Assembly: GCF_000376885.1 (NCBI RefSeq)
Contig: NZ_AQXR01000011.1
Coordinates: 372,001-436,000 of the forward strand
Direction of reading: 5' to 3'
From: Alloscardovia criceti DSM 17774
GTDB lineage: Bacteria; Actinomycetota; Actinomycetes; Actinomycetales; Bifidobacteriaceae
DNA: 64,000 nucleotides
In this document: positions 19,169 through 27,992 of the stretch, piece by piece
Layout: each line of letters begins with the position of its first letter
How positions within the stretch are numbered: position 1 is the stretch's first letter
The notes under the pieces: model-generated
What the model saw: only the letters and a program-made list of their open reading frames with translations
Told to the model about the DNA's origin: nothing
Databases searched by the model: none
Made by a program: the position numbers and the translations under genes

Positions 19169-20794
19169 CTACTTGTATTCTGGATACCACTTGAAATCGC
19201 GTACAGCCTTTGCCATATCGGTTTCTTCTGCGCGCGCCAAACCTTGCTCTTGCGCCTTCTTTGCTACTGCCTCTGCAACCTTAATCGATACATCGGCTAC
19301 ATACTTAAATGGTGGCAACACTGGAGCACCTGGCTCACCAGGATTGACGATACCGCTCAGGGAGTGTGCTGCTGCGCCAATCATCTCGTCCGTCAGCTGG
19401 GAAGCCTCAGATGCAAGCATGCCTAAGCCCAAACCCGGGTAAATCAAGGCGTTATTAGCCTGACCGATAATGTAATCTACACCCTTATACGACACGGTGC
19501 CTGCTGGAATACCGGTAGCTACGAATGCCTTGCCATCAGACCACTTAATCAGGTCCTCTGCGCTAGCTTCCGCCAGCTTCGTAGGATTGCTAATTGGGAA
19601 GATAATTGGGCGTTCCGTAATTTCGCACATTGCTTCCACGATGTCCTGGGTGAAGGAGTTCGGATTTGTGGATGTACCCACAAGAATGGTTGGCTTTACA
19701 GTCTTGACGACCTCGAGCAGGTCCGTCAACTTGTCCGCATTCGGGAAATCGGAACGCTTCTTCGCGAATGGACGCTGCTGATCGGTCAAATCATCCATAT
19801 CGTCGAAAAGCAAACCTTGCTTATCTACCATGAAGAAACGCTTGTATGCTTCCTCCTTTGGCAGACCTTCGCTGACCATTTCGCTGAGCACGCGCGAAGC
19901 AATACCTGCGCCCGCAGTACCGCCTCCATAGCAGAGGTACACCTGATCTGTGAGCTTTTCACCGGTGATATCGAGTGCGCCAAAGATGCCACCCAAAGTG
20001 ACGATGCCGGTGCCCTGAATATCATCGTTGAAGGTTGGAATCTGCTTGTGATACTTGTTGAGAATATTTGCAGCGTTGGAGCGGCCGAAATCTTCCCAGT
20101 GCAGATAGAGCTTAGGGAACAGATTTTCTGCGGTCTGTACGAACTGATCGATGAAATCGTAGTAACGATCGCCGCGCACACGCTCGTGATGGTTGCCTAA
20201 ATACTGAGGATCGTCCAGCAGAGACTGGCGGTTTGTGCCCGCATCGATGACGACTGGCATGACGGTGGCAGGATCAATTCCCGCTGCTGCGGTGTATACC
20301 ATCAGCTTGCCAACGGAAATATCGACACCATTTGTGCCCCAGTCGCCAATGCCCAAAATACCTTCGGCATCGGTGACTACAATGAGGCGGATATCGCGCT
20401 CACCCGCGGCGTTCTTCAGTGTTTCTTCGATATTTTCCGGATGATTGATATCCAGATATGCAGCATACTGTGGATCCACGAATAGGTCGCTGTAGTTTTC
20501 AATGGTTTCAGCAATCGTTGGATCGTAAACAATTGGGTTGAATTCCTCAATATGCTGAGCAAACATGCGGTAGAATAAGGTGCGATTCGTATTGAAAATC
20601 TGCATCAAGAACAGACGCTTTTCTAGATCGCTGACCTTGCTGGACATTTGCTCATAAGCTTGGGCAGCCTGTTCATCGATCGTTTGGACTTGAGGTGGCA
20701 ACAGGCCAATCAGACCCAGCTTGCTGCGCTCTTCCATTGTGAAGGCTGTGCCCTTGTTGAGGAATGGATTATTGAGAATTTCATGTGCCTTCAT
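19169..20794 (-). CDS. mleS: Malolactic enzyme (NAD-dependent)
   Basis: A cytosolic enzyme of 541 residues, the length of lactic-acid-bacterial malolactic enzymes (about 540) and shorter than E. coli NAD-malic enzyme (565). As I recall Lactococcus MleS, the likeness is very high from the N-terminus ([18 protein letters not shown]) through [15 protein letters not shown], the metal segment FNDDIQGTG and the Rossmann [14 protein letters not shown]. It converts L-malate to L-lactate and CO2, giving acid tolerance and proton-motive force when coupled to malate/lactate exchange. The AEC permease downstream supports this. Malic enzyme (pyruvate-forming) is the alternative. ATG with AGAAGGG upstream. 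Confidence 0.88.
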   Translation of the reverse strand: MKAHEILNNPFLNKGTAFTMEERSKLGLIGLLPPQVQTIDEQAAQAYEQMSSKVSDLEKRLFLMQIFNTNRTLFYRMFAQHIEEFNPIVYDPTIAETIENYSDLFVDPQYAAYLDINHPENIEETLKNAAGERDIRLIVVTDAEGILGIGDWGTNGVDISVGKLMVYTAAAGIDPATVMPVVIDAGTNRQSLLDDPQYLGNHHERVRGDRYYDFIDQFVQTAENLFPKLYLHWEDFGRSNAANILNKYHKQIPTFNDDIQGTGIVTLGGIFGALDITGEKLTDQVYLCYGGGTAGAGIASRVLSEMVSEGLPKEEAYKRFFMVDKQGLLFDDMDDLTDQQRPFAKKRSDFPNADKLTDLLEVVKTVKPTILVGTSTNPNSFTQDIVEAMCEITERPIIFPISNPTKLAEASAEDLIKWSDGKAFVATGIPAGTVSYKGVDYIIGQANNALIYPGLGLGMLASEASQLTDEMIGAAAHSLSGIVNPGEPGAPVLPPFKYVADVSIKVAEAVAKKAQEQGLARAEETDMAKAVRDFKWYPEYK

Positions 20795-20837
20795 AACTAG
20801 TCCCTTCTTGTAGTTGGTTACTTGTTTTCAAAAGCGG

Positions 20838-20903
20838 AATTATGGTATGGCACGAAATGTTACAACAAAACACTGTTTGTGTTACATCCAGATTACCATA
20901 ATT
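20838..20903 (-). promoter_or_regulatory. Promoter/operator region of the malolactic enzyme gene
   Basis: On the minus strand TTGTTG and CATAAT are separated by 18 bp (20863-20868 and 20839-20844). The -10 lies in an arm of a 10-bp inverted repeat (AATTATGGTA at 20838-20847, TACCATAATT at 20894-20903). Two direct copies of TGTTACA (20858-20864, 20880-20886) are 22 bp apart, about two helical turns, one overlapping the -35: candidate regulator sites. Confidence 0.5.
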
Positions 20904-20912
20904 TTTTTCGTT

Positions 20913-22121
20913 TTATGAAAGTTTAGAATAGCGCCCCAGAAGGCCCATAAGGGCAGCAAAAAACAGGGATGTGGTGATAATCACAGTCATAGTTTTGGGT
21001 GTGCTATCGGCGAAAACGGCGAGCAGTATTGAGGGGATAATTCCGCTGCCATATTGGAGAGAACCTAAAAGAGCTGAAGCCGAACCGGTGAGGTGATTAG
21101 GCACACTGTTCAGAGCGGCAGCATTCGAGCATGCAGCAATAATGCCGTTCATGCTAAAGACGAAGAACATTGGCACGACAATGCCCCACAATCCGAATGC
21201 GCCTGTAACTCCTGCGATGACTAAAACAATAGAGAAGAGAAAAGCCACAGTTGTAGATACAGCAAGCAAGGTTTTGAGCTGATATTTTGCAACGAGTTGG
21301 CGATTAATCATGCTTAGTATGGAAACGCCCACAATGTTGAGGCCGAAAAGCAGGGAGTAATGTTCCGGGCTGACGTGGAAGTGGTCAATATATATCGTCG
21401 AAGAACCCGATATAAAGGCATAAGCGCCAATGTAGAAGAAGGTTACGCTCAAGGTGTATACCATGAAGGACCGTGAAGTGAGCAGTTGGAAATAATTCCT
21501 GAAGCTGTACTTGTAGGCCTCAGTACTGCGCTGTGGAGCAGGCAATGTTTCGGGCAATGCACGTGCGGAAAGAAACAGCAGGACACCAATTACAACCATC
21601 AGCCAGAAAATGATGCGCCAAGAGCCCAAAGAAATCAAGGAGCCGCCTGTCAAAGGTCCAATGATAGGGGCCGCGGCCATAATCAACATCAAGGTGGACA
21701 AAACCTGCGCAGCACGATTGCCATCATAGCGGTCTCGAATCATCGCACGGCTAATCATCGGTCCCGTACAAGCGCCTATAGCTTGGAGAACGCGCCAAAA
21801 TACCACCATTTCCATGCTGGTAGCTGTAGCGCATCCCACGGAACCGATAATAAACAGAACCGTTCCAATAAATAAGGGCATTTTGCGCCCAAGATGATCG
21901 CTAATTGGTCCCCATACCAGCTGTGCGATAGCAAATCCCAGAAGGAATCCTGTAACGGTGAGCTCAGCATGTCCGCCCAAATCTTTTTGCATTGCAGGCA
22001 TAGCCGGTAGATAAATATCTGTAGATAAGGATGTGAACGCCATAAATGCGCTCAGAATCAGTGTAAAGGATAATGAAGTTTTATCTGCAGTAGTACTGCG
22101 TGTTCTATATTCTGTTTCCAT
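20913..22121 (-). CDS. Bcr/CflA-type multidrug efflux MFS transporter
   Basis: A 402-residue, twelve-helix major facilitator of the drug:H+ antiporter DHA1 Bcr/CflA group. Diagnostic segments are STDIYLPAMP in helix 1, GFLLGFAIAQLVWGPISDHLGRK (motif A, loop 2-3) and RVLQAIGACTGPMISRAMIRDRY (motif B region, helix 4 to loop). It would export drugs or metabolites such as bicyclomycin-like compounds; the substrate is unknown. The start METEYRTRS is preceded by GGAAAG; the 42 residues upstream in frame have no likeness. It ends 118 bp before mleS, separate from it. Confidence 0.88.
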   Translation of the reverse strand: METEYRTRSTTADKTSLSFTLILSAFMAFTSLSTDIYLPAMPAMQKDLGGHAELTVTGFLLGFAIAQLVWGPISDHLGRKMPLFIGTVLFIIGSVGCATATSMEMVVFWRVLQAIGACTGPMISRAMIRDRYDGNRAAQVLSTLMLIMAAAPIIGPLTGGSLISLGSWRIIFWLMVVIGVLLFLSARALPETLPAPQRSTEAYKYSFRNYFQLLTSRSFMVYTLSVTFFYIGAYAFISGSSTIYIDHFHVSPEHYSLLFGLNIVGVSILSMINRQLVAKYQLKTLLAVSTTVAFLFSIVLVIAGVTGAFGLWGIVVPMFFVFSMNGIIAACSNAAALNSVPNHLTGSASALLGSLQYGSGIIPSILLAVFADSTPKTMTVIITTSLFFAALMGLLGRYSKLS

Positions 22122-22564
22122 TTCAAACTTTCCATGGTTTATGCACAGTACACGTGAAATCCGTGACGATACAAACGTGGGAGCAATTTCGCATGATGCT
22201 GTGAATACGTGTGATAACTTGTGAAAATGCACAAGTAATTCATGCACGTGTAGACTCCGCCGAATTGGAAGATTCCGCTATTTATTACGAAGAACTGAAT
22301 TCCATACGGCCTCAAAATGAACAGTCTCAGTGTAAGACTTTTCCCGTTCATTTTCAGCGTAAATCTACAAAAAATGGCACGGTGGATATAAAACGGAGTG
22401 AATTGTGACTAAACAGACATTTCGGGGGCTGTACGGGTTTTTTATTTCTCGTTACATTGAAGAGTAAGCACTGGGAATAGTAACCTTGAAAATACGACAT
22501 AAGATGGCTGTTTTGAGCTGTATTCTATGTCTGCGTGATTGGTAAAGGCCAAAGGGGTGGGTTT
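22122..22564. other. 443-bp divergent intergenic region
   Basis: Lies between the divergent MFS gene and the kinase-like gene. I see no coding region, tRNA or strong terminator. It is A+T-rich and would hold both promoters. A GCACAAG/CTTGTG pair around 22212-22235 forms only a short imperfect hairpin. Confidence 0.4.
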
Positions 22565-23389
22565 ATGACAAAGACGACATTACATCGCAAGTCACGTGCT
22601 TTTGCACCACAAGGATTCTTCGAATGTGAGGCAAAAGGCTTGTTGTGGCTGAAAGAGGCAGAACAATCGGGTGGTCCGCGCGTCGTGCAGGTGGACACGT
22701 GGGGCGATGATTATTTGGATATTGAGCGCATCTCTCCTGCAAGTGCTACAGCTGAGGCGGCTTTTGCTTTTGGGCGCGCGCTCGCACACATGCATGATTA
22801 TGGTGCGGATTTCTTTGGGCAAGCTCCCGCCGACTATGCAGGTGACTGCTATTTTGGGCCGTTGCAAGACCCTGTGATTATGGACCGCGGTGAGTGGACG
22901 GATCCGGTGTCCTATTACGCCGAGGGGCGGTTGCTGCCGATGGTGCGGCTCGGCGTGAAGCGCGGACTGCTAACGCAGGCAGACATGGAGCTGACAGAGA
23001 CCGTGTGTGATGCCTTGCCTGAGGCGATGGGCGGCGCTGCGGAGGATAAACCTGCGCGCGTGCACGGCGATTTGTGGAGCGGCAACGTGATGTGGACGCG
23101 AACCTCGCCGGAGGGTGCGCAGATGGATGAGGTCGAAGCGGTGCTGATAGATCCTGCAGCACACGGAGGGCATCGCGAAGAAGACCTATCCATGCTTTCT
23201 TTGTTTGGTATGAGCTATATGAGTGAAATCTTGCGCGGATATCAAACGGTGCATCCATTGAAGCGTGGTTTTGAGGATCGGCGTGTACTGTGGCAGCTCT
23301 ACCCTATTGCGGGTCATTGTGTGTTCTTTGGCGGTGGGTATATCAGCCAATATCGCTCGATGTGCAAGCAGGTGCTTGCCTCGGTGTGA
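22565..23389 (+). CDS. Fructosamine kinase family protein
   Basis: A predicted cytosolic kinase of 274 residues of the fructosamine/ketosamine-3-kinase family, which phosphorylates glycated amines for deglycation or salvage. The catalytic loop HGDLWSGN is at 167-174 and the metal-binding Asp196 in LIDPAAHGGHREEDL, both typical. The ATG at 22565 (MTKTTLHRKS) has AAAGGGG upstream. The N-terminal part is short, and the glycine-rich loop is not obvious. The middle of the gene (about 22.9-23.2 kb) looks distinctly more G+C-rich than neighbours, and the gene borders a repeat-rich stretch, so transfer is possible. Confidence 0.85.
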   Translation: MTKTTLHRKSRAFAPQGFFECEAKGLLWLKEAEQSGGPRVVQVDTWGDDYLDIERISPASATAEAAFAFGRALAHMHDYGADFFGQAPADYAGDCYFGPLQDPVIMDRGEWTDPVSYYAEGRLLPMVRLGVKRGLLTQADMELTETVCDALPEAMGGAAEDKPARVHGDLWSGNVMWTRTSPEGAQMDEVEAVLIDPAAHGGHREEDLSMLSLFGMSYMSEILRGYQTVHPLKRGFEDRRVLWQLYPIAGHCVFFGGGYISQYRSMCKQVLASV

Positions 23390-23497
23390 GATGATCCTAG
23401 GGTGAGCTGAGAAGTGCGAACGTTTTGGAAGGGCGTCCGGCAGGGATATTTTGATGTGGCCTGCTGGGCGCTTTTTTTGCGCCTGTAGCTTGTGATG

Positions 23498-23576
23498 AGC
23501 TTTTGGGCAAAAATGCCCATTAGGGATTCATGGTGATGGGTTGATAATAGAATAAATGGGCATTTTTGCCCAAAAG
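23498..23576. repeat. Inverted-repeat element, unit 1
   Basis: Left arm 23498-23520 contains TTTTGGGCAAAAATGCCC. Right arm 23556-23576 is its perfect 21-bp complement (GGGCATTTTTGCCCAAAA). The core is 35 bp and unique. A transcript in either direction would form a 21-bp stem. Confidence 0.9.
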
Positions 23577-23649
23577 TAAAATAAACGAGAAAGCAGTAGC
23601 CGAAGGCTGCCGAATAGGCTGACTGGTCTGGGATGAGGGACGGAAGAAT

Positions 23650-23727
23650 CTTTTGGGTAAAAGTGACCATCCTTATGCCGTGATGTAGGACCTTTTTCAC
23701 TCTTAGATGGGCATTTTTGCTCAACCT
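23650..23727. repeat. Inverted-repeat element, unit 2 (reversed, degenerate)
   Basis: Left arm 23650-23670 is the GTGACC-type variant (TTTTGGGTAAAAGTGACC). Right arm 23707-23727 is the GCCC-type (GGGCATTTTTGCTCAA). Relative to units 3-5 the arm types are swapped, as if inserted in the opposite orientation. The core is 36 bp. Confidence 0.8.
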
Positions 23728-23820
23728 TGAATTACAGCGCTCATAAGGTGACTTGACAGCGTATATCTCTGCTCGAGAATCGGAGTACTCTCATAGGGTG
23801 CATACGTTTTGCATGGAACT

Positions 23821-23901
23821 AGCTTTTGAGCAAAAATGCCCATCCTGTGCAAGCCAATGATGAGTTTCAGATGTCAATGTGGTCACTTTTGCCCAAAAGC
23901 T
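23821..23901. repeat. Inverted-repeat element, unit 3
   Basis: Left arm 23821-23843 (TTTTGAGCAAAAATGCCC), right arm 23880-23901 (GGTCACTTTTGCCCAAAA), ends AGCT on both sides. The 36-bp core resembles that of unit 5 (both end in CAGATGTCAA), so units 3 and 5 share descent. Confidence 0.9.
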
Positions 23902-24027
23902 AAAAAAATAGAATCTACCGCCGAAGGCGTCCGATATTTTTGTTATCTGATTATAAGAATGCCGATTTAGATTTTCACACAGCCTTGTAAACCAACAAGC
24001 TCAACGCATTTATATGTAGGAATGTAC

Positions 24028-24104
24028 CTTTTGGGCAAAAATGCCCATCAATAGATCAAAATATGAAGCAGACAATTATATCTATGGTCACTTTTGCCCA
24101 AAAG
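24028..24104. repeat. Inverted-repeat element, unit 4
   Basis: Left arm 24028-24048 (TTTTGGGCAAAAATGCCC), right arm 24084-24104 (GGTCACTTTTGCCCAAAA), with a 35-bp A+T-rich core unlike the others. Confidence 0.9.
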
Positions 24105-24203
24105 CATAAGAAGAACCTCTAACTGCTGAGCTTCCAGAGTGCAGTCCGTCTTTAAAAGCCTGAACACTTCCTCATTCCCAGTAGAGCTATCCCCGAAAGT
24201 AGC

Positions 24204-24282
24204 CTTTTGGGCAAAAATGCCCATCGTGCACAAGCAAATAGTCAATATCAGATGTCAAAGTGGTCACTTTTGCCCAAAAGCT
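24204..24282. repeat. Inverted-repeat element, unit 5
   Basis: Left arm 24204-24224 (TTTTGGGCAAAAATGCCC), right arm 24261-24282 (GGTCACTTTTGCCCAAAA). The 36-bp core is similar to unit 3. Confidence 0.9.
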
Positions 24283-24365
24283 GCACCGTTCGGACAAACC
24301 ACCTCTGATCCACCTCTGCCTCCCCACCGAAATCAGACTGCGCACCCACAAAAAGTCAACAAAAA

Positions 24366-24384
24366 AGCTCCCTCGACGGGAGCT
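24366..24384 (-). terminator. Second terminator downstream of dnaJ
   Basis: On the minus strand AGCTCCC-GTCGAGGGAGCT closes a short hairpin followed by TTTTTT. It lies 28 bp beyond the first dnaJ terminator. Both are followed by similar TT-TTGACTTTT sequence, suggesting duplication. Confidence 0.8.
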
Positions 24385-24411
24385 CATGTGCTCAGTTAGT
24401 AAAAGTCAACC

Positions 24412-24441
24412 AAAAAAAGGGAGACACTCAAGGCGTCTCCC
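24412..24441 (-). terminator. Rho-independent terminator of dnaJ
   Basis: On the minus strand GGGAGACGCC-TTGA-GTGTCTCCC followed by seven T, 11 bp after the dnaJ stop. Confidence 0.9.
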
Positions 24442-24452
24442 ACCCAAGACGT

Positions 24453-25592
24453 TTACGAGAAAGTCTGGCGCAGTTTCTCAAAGAAGCCCTTACCCTTTTT
24501 CAAGGTCTTAGCACTTTGCTCAGGCTTGGACTCGAGCTGTGATTCTTTGTTGAGTTGCTCAAAATCAGAGATGAGCTTCTTCTCCTGGTTGCTGAGTTTC
24601 TTCGGGATGCTGACATCCAAATGCACGACCAAATTTCCGCGTTCTTCGCGGTTGAGTTTGGTGACACCCAAAGAATTCAGTGTCACGACATCATCCGGCT
24701 GTGAACCTGCAGGAATAGCCACATCCTTATCACCATCAAAAGTTTCGATGCTCGTGGTATGTCCGAGCACAGCCCAGGTCATCGGAATGCGAATCCAGCA
24801 ATGCAGGTCGTTGCCATCGCGCGTGAAGGTCTTGTCTGGACGGATAGTGATGTCCACATAGAGGTTCCCAGCAGGACCTGCGCCCTCGCCAACCTCACCC
24901 TGACCGCTCAAACGCAAACGGGTGCCATCCTGCACACCGGCAGGCACAGAAACAGTAATCGTACGCTGCTTCTTGACACGACCATGACCGAGGCAGGATG
25001 CGCAAGGATTCGTAATAATTGTGCCGTGGCCTTCGCAGCGTTCGCAAGGCTGCGTGGAGACCATTTGACCGAGCATGGTACGCACCACGCGCTGCACGGA
25101 TCCTTGCCCATTACATTCAGGGCAGGTCACTGGCGCACTCCCATCGGCACTGCCCGATCCGGCGCAGACATCGCAGACCGCATACATGGAGGCATTCAGG
25201 GATTCATTGCCACCAAACACGGCGGTTTTGAGATCGATGGCAAGGCTTGCCAAAGAATCACGACCCGGTTGTGTGCGTGAAATTGGACCAGACGCTGCGC
25301 CGAAACCCGAGCCAAAGAAGGTGCTGAAAATATCGCCAAAATCACCAGCCGAACCGTAGCCAGCGCCAGCTCCACCGCCCGGTGCCATTGGATCTACGCC
25401 TTGGTCATACATAGAACGCTTCTCAGGATCTGACAAGACCTCGTAGGCTGTGTTTACTTCCTTGAATTTGTCTTCAAATTCAGGACCCGCTAAATCTGGA
25501 TGATACTTACGACTGAGTTTACGATATGCCTTTTTAATGTCATCATCGCTTGCATCGCGCGAAACGCCAAGAGTTTCGTAATAATCTGCCAT
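24453..25592 (-). CDS. dnaJ: Chaperone protein DnaJ
   Basis: Hsp40 co-chaperone stimulating the DnaK ATPase. The J domain holds His31-Pro32-Asp33. A Gly/Phe-rich linker follows (about 70-105), then four CxxCxGxG zinc-finger motifs ([32 protein letters not shown]) and the C-terminal substrate domain. At 379 residues it is the full type I form. In bifidobacteria this copy usually follows hrcA; here the upstream neighbour is the divergent tkt, and hrcA is not adjacent. It ends in two tandem terminators. Two overlapping 12-bp palindromes in its promoter region may be heat-shock operator sites. Confidence 0.95.
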   Translation of the reverse strand: MADYYETLGVSRDASDDDIKKAYRKLSRKYHPDLAGPEFEDKFKEVNTAYEVLSDPEKRSMYDQGVDPMAPGGGAGAGYGSAGDFGDIFSTFFGSGFGAASGPISRTQPGRDSLASLAIDLKTAVFGGNESLNASMYAVCDVCAGSGSADGSAPVTCPECNGQGSVQRVVRTMLGQMVSTQPCERCEGHGTIITNPCASCLGHGRVKKQRTITVSVPAGVQDGTRLRLSGQGEVGEGAGPAGNLYVDITIRPDKTFTRDGNDLHCWIRIPMTWAVLGHTTSIETFDGDKDVAIPAGSQPDDVVTLNSLGVTKLNREERGNLVVHLDVSIPKKLSNQEKKLISDFEQLNKESQLESKPEQSAKTLKKGKGFFEKLRQTFS

Positions 25593-25625
25593 GTTTTCCT
25601 TTAAAACTCCAAAGATAATTCTCTA

Positions 25626-25647
25626 TACATTAATGTACGCATGCGTA
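25626..25647. promoter_or_regulatory. Two overlapping 12-bp palindromes in the dnaJ-tkt intergenic region
   Basis: TACATTAATGTA (25626-25637) and TACGCATGCGTA (25636-25647) are perfect palindromes sharing TA. They lie 34-55 bp upstream of the dnaJ ATG, at promoter distance, between divergent genes. They do not match the CIRCE (TTAGCACTC-n9-GAGTGCTAA) or HAIR (CTTGAGT-n7-ACTCAAG) consensus. Confidence 0.45.
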
Positions 25648-25821
25648 TGGAATTATCGCTTTGAATGAACGATTATAACGGCAACTGCAGGGCAACACAA
25701 AGCCGATATTTCAAGCTTCAAAGGTCTGGATACCTTATTAGTATGAAAAGAGTAAACGAGTAGCTTGCGCACTACGTTGAGCGTTAAGTTACTTCATCTA
25801 TTGGAAGGAAAGTTGATCTAC

Positions 25822-27918
25822 ATGGTCGATTTCACATGGACCGAACTTGACGAGCGTGCAGTTAAGCTCGCTAAGGTTCTCTCAGCAGATGCAGTAGAAA
25901 AGGCAGGAAATGGTCACCCAGGTTCTCCTGTTTCTCTTGCACCTATCGCTTATACTCTTTATCAGCATTTCATCAAGCATGATCCTAAGGATCCACAGTG
26001 GGAAGGTCGCGATCGCTTCATTCTTTCCGGCGGTCACGCTTCGTTGACACAGTACGTCCAGCTGTATTTCTCTGGTTATGATCTGACTCTTGATGATTTG
26101 AAGAAATTCCGCACCATGGACACTCGTACCCCAGGTCATCCTGAATACGGCTTGACCCCAGGTATCGAAATGACTACTGGTCCTCTCGGCCAGGGTCTCG
26201 CTTCCGCCGTTGGTTTTGCAATGGGCCAGCGTTATCAGCGCAACTTGCTCGATGAGCAGGCTCCACAGGGCACTTCCCCATTCGATCACAAGGTTTGGGT
26301 TATTTGCGGTGAAGGCGATTTGGAAGAAGGTATTTCTTCTGAAGCTGCTTCTCTTGCAGGTGGTCAGAAGCTCGGTAACTTGACTGTTATCTTCGATGCT
26401 AACCACATTCAGATTGAGGGCGATACCAACTTGACCTTCTCTGAAGATATCCTCAAGCGCTTCGAAGCACAGGGTTGGTACACCGACGAAGTTTCCTTCA
26501 TCCAGCCTGACGGTTCTTACAAGGAAGATACTGAAGCTCTTGCTGCTGCATTGCATAAGGCTGAGGAAGTAACCGATCGTCCACACTTCATCAAGGTGGA
26601 TACTTTGATTGCTTGGCCAACTCCAGGCAAGACCAATGATGAATCTTCCCACGGTTCTAAGCTCGGCGCTGAAGCTGTAGCAGGCTTGAAGAAGGTTCTT
26701 GGTTTTGATCCAGAAGTTGCATTCCCTAACGATGAAGAAGCTCTTGCACACGCACGTAAGGTTGCAGACCGTGGTGCTGAGGCTCACAAGGCTTGGGATG
26801 AGAAGTTCAACGCTTGGCGTGAAGCAAACCCAGACAAGGCTGCTTTGTACGATCGCATTTCTGCTGGTGAATTGCCAGAAGACTTCGACAAGGCTATCGA
26901 TGAGCTCGAAGCAGGCATTTCCGCAGGTGCTTCTGTAGCAACTCGTAAGGCTTCCGGTGCTGCTTTGAATGCAATTGCAGCTGTTATGCCAGAAGTTTGG
27001 GGTGGTTCTGCAGATTTGGGTGGATCTAACAACACCACAATTAAGGGTGCTGCTTCCTTCCTCCCAGCAGAATACGCTACAAAGACTTGGCCAAACGTGT
27101 CTGAGTCTGGTCGCGTTCTTCACTTTGGTGTGCGTGAATTGGCTATGGGTGCAATTACCAACGGTATTATCCTTGGTTCCCACACTCGCCCATTCAACGG
27201 CACCTTCTTCATGTTCTCCGACTACGAGCGCCCAACTGTGCGTCTTGCAGCTTTGATGAACATTCCAAACTTGTATGTGTGGACGCATGATTCCGTAGCT
27301 GTGGGTGAAGATGGTCCTACCCATCAGCCAGTTGAGAACCTCGCTTCTGTGCGTGCAATTCCTAACTTGGAAGTTGTACGTCCAGCGGATGAGTTCGAAA
27401 CTGCTGAAGCTTATCGCTACGCATTTGCACGCGAATCCAAGGCTCCAGTAGCTATGATTCTCACACGTCAGAACGTGCCTACCCTTGCAGAAACAATTGC
27501 AAAGGCTAAGGATGGCGTAAAGCGCGGTGCTTACGTACTCGTAGACACCGAAGGCACACCAGATGTCATCCTCATGGGCTCTGGTTCTGAAGTTCAGCAC
27601 GCTGTTAAGGCTGCTGAGACTTTGGCTGCTGAAGGCATCAAGGCTCGCGTTGTTTCCGTTCCTTCCATGGAGTGGTTCGAGCAGCAGGATGACGAGTACA
27701 AGGAATCCGTACTCCCAGCTGCTGTTAAGGCTCGCGTTTCCGTTGAAGCTGGTCTTGCACTTTCTTGGTACAAGTACCTCGGTTCTTACGGAAAGGCTGT
27801 GTCCATCGAATCCTTCGGTCTCCAGGGTTCTGGCGATCAGAACATGGCTGCACTCGGCATTACCGCTGAGCATGTAGTAGAAGAAGCTAAGGCTTCTATC
27901 GAGGCTGCTCGCGCTTAA
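25822..27918 (+). CDS. tkt: Transketolase
   Basis: TPP-dependent transfer of two-carbon ketol units between sugar phosphates. With transaldolase it feeds pentose phosphates into the fructose-6-phosphate phosphoketolase (bifid) shunt. The 698-residue protein has the TPP-binding GEGDLEEG...NHIQIEGDT segment, N-terminal GNGHPGSP, and the pyrimidine domain with GVREL and [11 protein letters not shown] start at the ATG giving [10 protein letters not shown]; a TTG three codons upstream has a better-spaced GGAAGG and remains possible. Codon choice is strongly biased, as in a highly expressed gene, which also opens a long antisense frame. Confidence 0.97.
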   Translation: MVDFTWTELDERAVKLAKVLSADAVEKAGNGHPGSPVSLAPIAYTLYQHFIKHDPKDPQWEGRDRFILSGGHASLTQYVQLYFSGYDLTLDDLKKFRTMDTRTPGHPEYGLTPGIEMTTGPLGQGLASAVGFAMGQRYQRNLLDEQAPQGTSPFDHKVWVICGEGDLEEGISSEAASLAGGQKLGNLTVIFDANHIQIEGDTNLTFSEDILKRFEAQGWYTDEVSFIQPDGSYKEDTEALAAALHKAEEVTDRPHFIKVDTLIAWPTPGKTNDESSHGSKLGAEAVAGLKKVLGFDPEVAFPNDEEALAHARKVADRGAEAHKAWDEKFNAWREANPDKAALYDRISAGELPEDFDKAIDELEAGISAGASVATRKASGAALNAIAAVMPEVWGGSADLGGSNNTTIKGAASFLPAEYATKTWPNVSESGRVLHFGVRELAMGAITNGIILGSHTRPFNGTFFMFSDYERPTVRLAALMNIPNLYVWTHDSVAVGEDGPTHQPVENLASVRAIPNLEVVRPADEFETAEAYRYAFARESKAPVAMILTRQNVPTLAETIAKAKDGVKRGAYVLVDTEGTPDVILMGSGSEVQHAVKAAETLAAEGIKARVVSVPSMEWFEQQDDEYKESVLPAAVKARVSVEAGLALSWYKYLGSYGKAVSIESFGLQGSGDQNMAALGITAEHVVEEAKASIEAARA

Positions 27919-27927
27919 GTAAGATGT

Positions 27928-27959
27928 AGGGGCAGTTTTGTACAGAGCTGCCCCTGTTT
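27928..27959 (+). terminator. Intercistronic hairpin between tkt and tal
   Basis: AGGGGCAG pairs with CTGCCCCT over a 12-nt loop, followed by GTTTT. It is a weak terminator or mRNA-stability hairpin in the 74-bp gap, likely tuning tal relative to tkt. Confidence 0.65.
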
Positions 27960-27992
27960 TAAAATAACCTCCACAAACAAGGAGAAATAAAT

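Larger units (their letters stand above)
23390..24452. other. 1.06-kb gene-free convergent region carrying five inverted-repeat elements
   Basis: Between the convergent kinase-like gene and dnaJ. I see no credible CDS: the open frames here run through the repeats and have no family likeness. It contains a small GGCGC-T7-GCGCC hairpin (23467-23483), five inverted-repeat units listed separately, unique A+T-rich DNA between them, two similar CCGAAGGC-containing segments after units 1 and 3, and two tandem terminators at the dnaJ end. Confidence 0.8.

Noticed and set aside
22139-22351. Small open frames in the MFS-kinase intergenic region
   Set aside because: No ribosome binding sites, no likeness, and they overlap the likely promoters.
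23498-24282. CRISPR array
   Set aside because: Repeats are paired as inverted arms at alternating spacing (35-36 bp inside units, 73-126 bp between units), two cores are homologous, and no cas genes are near.
23498-24282. Integron attC sites
   Set aside because: The arms lack the RYYYAAC / GTTRRRY core sites, and no integrase or gene cassettes are present.
23314-24387. Short open frames beginning M-G-I-F-A-Q-K or M-V-T-F-A-Q-K at the repeat arms
   Set aside because: The shared peptide simply translates the repeat arm (ATGG...GCCCAAAAG). Differences between arms fall at second codon positions, there is no ribosome binding site, and the downstream sequences are unrelated.
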